A stretch of DNA of 64,000 nt from Auanema rhodensis. Lineage: Eukaryota; Nematoda; Chromadorea; Rhabditida; Rhabditidae. The notes under the pieces are model-generated. The model saw nothing but the letters and a program-made list of their open reading frames with translations. It had not been told where the DNA came from and did not search any database. Where the stretch lies: contig OZ059897.1 in the NCBI GenBank assembly GCA_964057225.1, positions 7,130,001-7,194,000 on the forward strand, in the 5' to 3' direction. The translations under genes and the position numbers were made by a program. Every line of letters begins with the position of its first letter. Positions within the stretch are counted from its first letter, which is position 1. This document shows, piece by piece, positions 60,965 to 64,000 of the stretch.

Positions 60965-61981
60965 ACAGCTTTATGTTTCTTTCTATATGAAAGAACTTAA
61001 GTTTATTTTTCCTCTCTCCCCCGCTCTCTCTCATCTTCCAGCTATCTAGTATATGCCCTTTTCTACATCTAGCCTTCTACAACTTCCAAGTTTATATTAT
61101 TTTCTATGTCTATTGTCTAACTTCATCTAAACACTGTCTTAGAAGTATGCTTCATCTTCCGATCTCCAGATGTATCCGACATACCACCCTCACTCCACCC
61201 CCTTTTCTTCATTTCAAAACCAACATCTCAAGAGTTTTACCTCCTTCTTTCTCTATCTCTCACTCTCCTCTCATTTTTTTCCGAATAATTTGTGTTATTT
61301 TACCCATTTTTTCTACTTTTTCACTATTACACAATACAATCACATTTCTCATATTTTCATTAACTATATATGTAAATACTTAACTATAATTATATTTTAT
61401 CTCTTATACTACTAATTATCTCACAATATCTTGTTAATACTAACCAATAGTATTGACACAATTTCTTAAGATGATGATCATCTTACATGTCATCCTAATT
61501 AAAAGGTAACAATGTCATCTTTTTTTTGTTTTTTTTTATTTCTCTTCTGACAACCTTACACTAATTATTACGCTTCTTCTATTACTATACATATGGTTAA
61601 TATGTATAAAACTGAAACATACAGGAAACAGGAACAGGAACATGGCTACGGGTCAGATTAATTGGACCTCTCCTGCTCTGTTTGAGCACAATTGACTAGA
61701 TCATTTCCATATATATGGTCATGCTTTGTCGCATACAAAGGACCTGCCCTCCTCTTCTCTACTCTCTCTCTCTCCCTCTCTTGTTCACTTGCTTGTCTGC
61801 TTACTTGCTTTTCATTTTATTTACTTGTTAATCCTCCATATGTATATTGTCTCTCACATAACTTACCAATTTCATTTGCTCCAAACTCCTCGTCGTCTAT
61901 TGCCATTTCATCGTATCGTCATGTATACTTGTCATATCATAATCAAGCTTATACTCACTTGTGTCTATTCATTTCAGAATC

Positions 61982-64000
61982 ATGAACCGTATTGTGCTTG
62001 CCCTGCTTGCCATCATCTCATGTGCTCTAGCCAATCAGCGCTTACACGATCTGCCACAACCTGATATATGTAAGAATGGAGGAGAATTTGTTGGAGTGAG
62101 TTTTCATATTTTTGATTGAAACAATCACTTTCTGAGTTTTACAAATGAAATGCGGGAGCCTAAGAAGAGAAGCATAAAGCATTTTTCCTCTGATTACTTC
62201 AAACTGTTTCTTCAACAATGAAATGTAGTCAGTTGAAACAATTTGATATATCCTCTCGATTGGCTCAATTTTCTTTCGGTCACTAAACTAACGAAGTGCC
62301 AATCAGAGGGGTTAGGGGTAAACTGGGAGAAGAAGAGGTTGAAGAATGAGGACGAGAGTTGAGACAACAACGAGAATTGCGAAGAAACCAATTGATGTCT
62401 TCGTCATTCTCTGTCAAATTTTGGATTTTATTCAAATCACTCACAAACGAAAAGTCTTTATATAGTAGTTTCGATTGAATACATTAATCTTTTTGACATG
62501 ATAAGTCATTACAATCCAGATGACAAGCCTAATCTCTAGATAGTAGAAGAGGAGAAAGGGCGTTATGTGCTCTTCCTCTAGCTGACAATACTGATCTGAA
62601 TGGAAATTATTAGCCGACGATTAAGCATGAAATCAAGAAATTTCATTTAAATAATTAAATCGAAGATAGTTAACTATACATATAGTAATGTATATGTTAT
62701 ACAAGCTGTTTAACTTAATTTCAATCTTACACGCATCATCATTAGCATTGAAGTTCATGATCATGCGTTCAGCAACATCTTGAATGTTATTCAACATTTG
62801 ACCTTGAATCATAATTTTCTTGAGAACAAATTAGGCTCTTCAAGTTACATCTGGCTGTCTAGTAAGCAGGTGACATGTCTTGAATCCAAAAAAAAAAAGA
62901 AAATCCTTACGAGGTCGAAGTAAAAACAGTTACTCTATCTAAGAGAAAGAACACACTTCAATCACCTCATATGCATATGTTATTCAAAAAAATCAGTCAG
63001 ACGAGTGGAGATTCAATAATCAGATCGTAAAAAACCTAAAATACAGTAAAGTGGTTCACATAAGCGCAGGTTAATCTCCAGAATACAAGACCCTCAGTTG
63101 GAGATTGGACTAATCCCTCTAGCCACTATCTCTCAACAGCCTACTCAAACGCATGTATGTAGTGTAACCTCGACAACATGCGCTTATCTCGTCCTCCTGC
63201 GATGCCATTGAGACTGAGGAGACATCGTTGTTGTATTAGGGTTGCACCTCTTCATGTTGGAATCGTGCTGTGACCATATCTGACCGGAATTTAGATGATT
63301 CTGACATTCAATTACATGTTCTCTCATCTATCTTCTGCTCAGCTTTTTTAGAGCGTTGTGATGATTCAACTCCAGATGGTCATATCTGTTAGTGGAAACA
63401 CTAACAACAGCTTAACTATGCTGTCAGATTGCAAGCTCATCAGACATCATGCATAGTTCAGAGGTTGAAAAGCCACTTGAAGCATAGTTTTTTCTTCCCA
63501 ACTGACGTAATACCACTCTCACCAAACAATTCATAAACAGAACAGTAGCATTAAGACAATGAAGGATATTAAGAATATAATTTGCATATCTTCATGTATA
63601 TGGCATATATATACTTAACTATGCTATATAGTATTTACTATATCTTTGATATTTCAGGGCAAATGTGAATGTACACTTCGTTATGAAGGAGAATTCTGTG
63701 AAGAAGAGAGATGCTTGAATGGTGGACGTCGCTTTAAGCATAGAGGAAAGGTTGGCTGCCGTTGTCCATATGGATTAGCTGGAGAGAGATGTGAGAAAGT
63801 TACTCAATGTGAAGCTGGAAAAGGTAATTTGTCTTTCAAACGTCTCTAATATTCATACTGTAACCGTTTTAGGAAAACTTGTTAATGGCAAATGCGAATG
63901 CTTCGAGAGAAATACTGGAATTTTCTGTCAGGAACGTCTGTGTTATAATGGAATTCCAACGGGTGGAAACGATGGACTCTGCCTCTGTGACGTTGGATTC
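61982..64000 (+). CDS. secreted EGF-like repeat protein, 5' part (runs off the window)
   Basis: Exon 61982-62095 encodes a signal peptide (MNRIVLALLAIISCALA) and RLHDLPQPDICKNGGEFVG. After a 1562-bp intron, exon 63658-63823 encodes GKCECTLRYEGEFCEEERCL, NGGRRFKHRGKVGCRCPYGL, AGERCEKVTQCEAGKG. After a 49-bp intron, exon 63873-64000 and beyond continues LVNGKCECFERNTGIFCQER, LCYNGIPTGGNDGLCLCDVG. The spacing C-x-C-x8-C, then CLNGG, then C-x-C-x8-C is that of EGF-like modules (about 35-40 residues each, the CxC pair followed by a conserved Gly/Tyr before the last Cys). Expected to be extracellular or in the secretory pathway, with disulphide-bonded repeats. Total length, a membrane anchor and partner domains lie outside the window. 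Phases match at both junctions. Confidence 0.85.
62096..63657 (+). other. long first intron of the EGF-like gene
   Basis: GT at 62096 to TTTCAG at 63657. No open frame of interest. It includes two ACTATA/TATAGT palindromes (62670-62688 and 63615-63635), the second only 22 bp before the acceptor. Its size contrasts with the 49-bp second intron, so regulatory sequence is possible. Confidence 0.6.

Larger units (their letters stand above)
48878..61981. other. 13-kb gene-poor stretch
   Basis: Long stretch without an assembled gene. Both strands carry scattered CT/GA tracts, triplet runs (GAT near 50841 and 52673) and repeated ACTATA/TATAGT palindromes. Isolated exon-like pieces are listed separately. 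If they are real, they belong to one or more genes with kilobase-size introns, unlike the compact genes elsewhere in the window. Confidence 0.4.

Overview
The window looks like nuclear DNA of a free-living or parasitic nematode, most likely rhabditid; I cannot name the genus. Reasons: AT-rich DNA, short 44-60 bp introns with U-rich TTTCAG-type acceptors mixed with longer ones, possible SL trans-splice acceptors just before start codons, an intron-bearing histone H1, GH25 (Entamoeba-type) LYS lysozymes and a nematode serpentine chemoreceptor. Because genes are split into small exons, each CDS entry gives the start-to-stop span and lists exons in the evidence. All joins were made by hand from frame and splice sites.

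Layout. 2.4-3.2 kb: histone H1 (+). 5.2-9.4 kb: a 17-exon gene (-) for a single-pass membrane protein with an Asn run, unrecognised. 9.4-15.1 kb: gene-poor, microsatellites. 15.1-15.8 kb: a small secreted or anchored protein (+). 18.05-19.36 kb: a 203-residue single-pass membrane protein (-). 20.3-39.6 kb: a lysozyme region. Two lysozyme genes with the same deduced protein sit in inverted orientation on arms 20315-22061 and 37842-39647. Between the arms lie a divergent third lysozyme gene (23975-25007), lysozyme debris, a secreted Cys-rich protein (26634-28165, -), a gene desert full of (GA)n tracts, and a mitochondrial inner-membrane subunit resembling NDUFA4 (35244-36355, -). 40.5-42.75 kb: a 7TM chemoreceptor (+) whose first intron carries a 36-bp minisatellite with a 91-bp higher-order unit. 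43.64-43.79 kb: a 47-codon ORF (-). 44-62 kb: about 18 kb with no gene I can firmly assemble, only candidate exons, CT/GA tracts and many short ACTATA/TATAGT palindromes. 61.98 kb to the end: the first three exons of a secreted EGF-type protein (+) that runs off the window.

The genes do not form one pathway. The coherent theme is the LYS cluster: a signal peptide on each, GATA-type (TGATAA) sites and a TATA box upstream of the duplicated copy, and several decayed copies. This fits a birth-and-death, probably intestine-expressed, digestion or immune family. In all three intact lysozymes the acidic Asp-x-Glu pair expected in GH25 is replaced.

Most certain: H1, the three lysozymes, the chemoreceptor, the Cys-rich secreted protein, the EGF gene, and the exon chain of the 5-9 kb gene. 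Least certain: everything listed between 44 and 61 kb.
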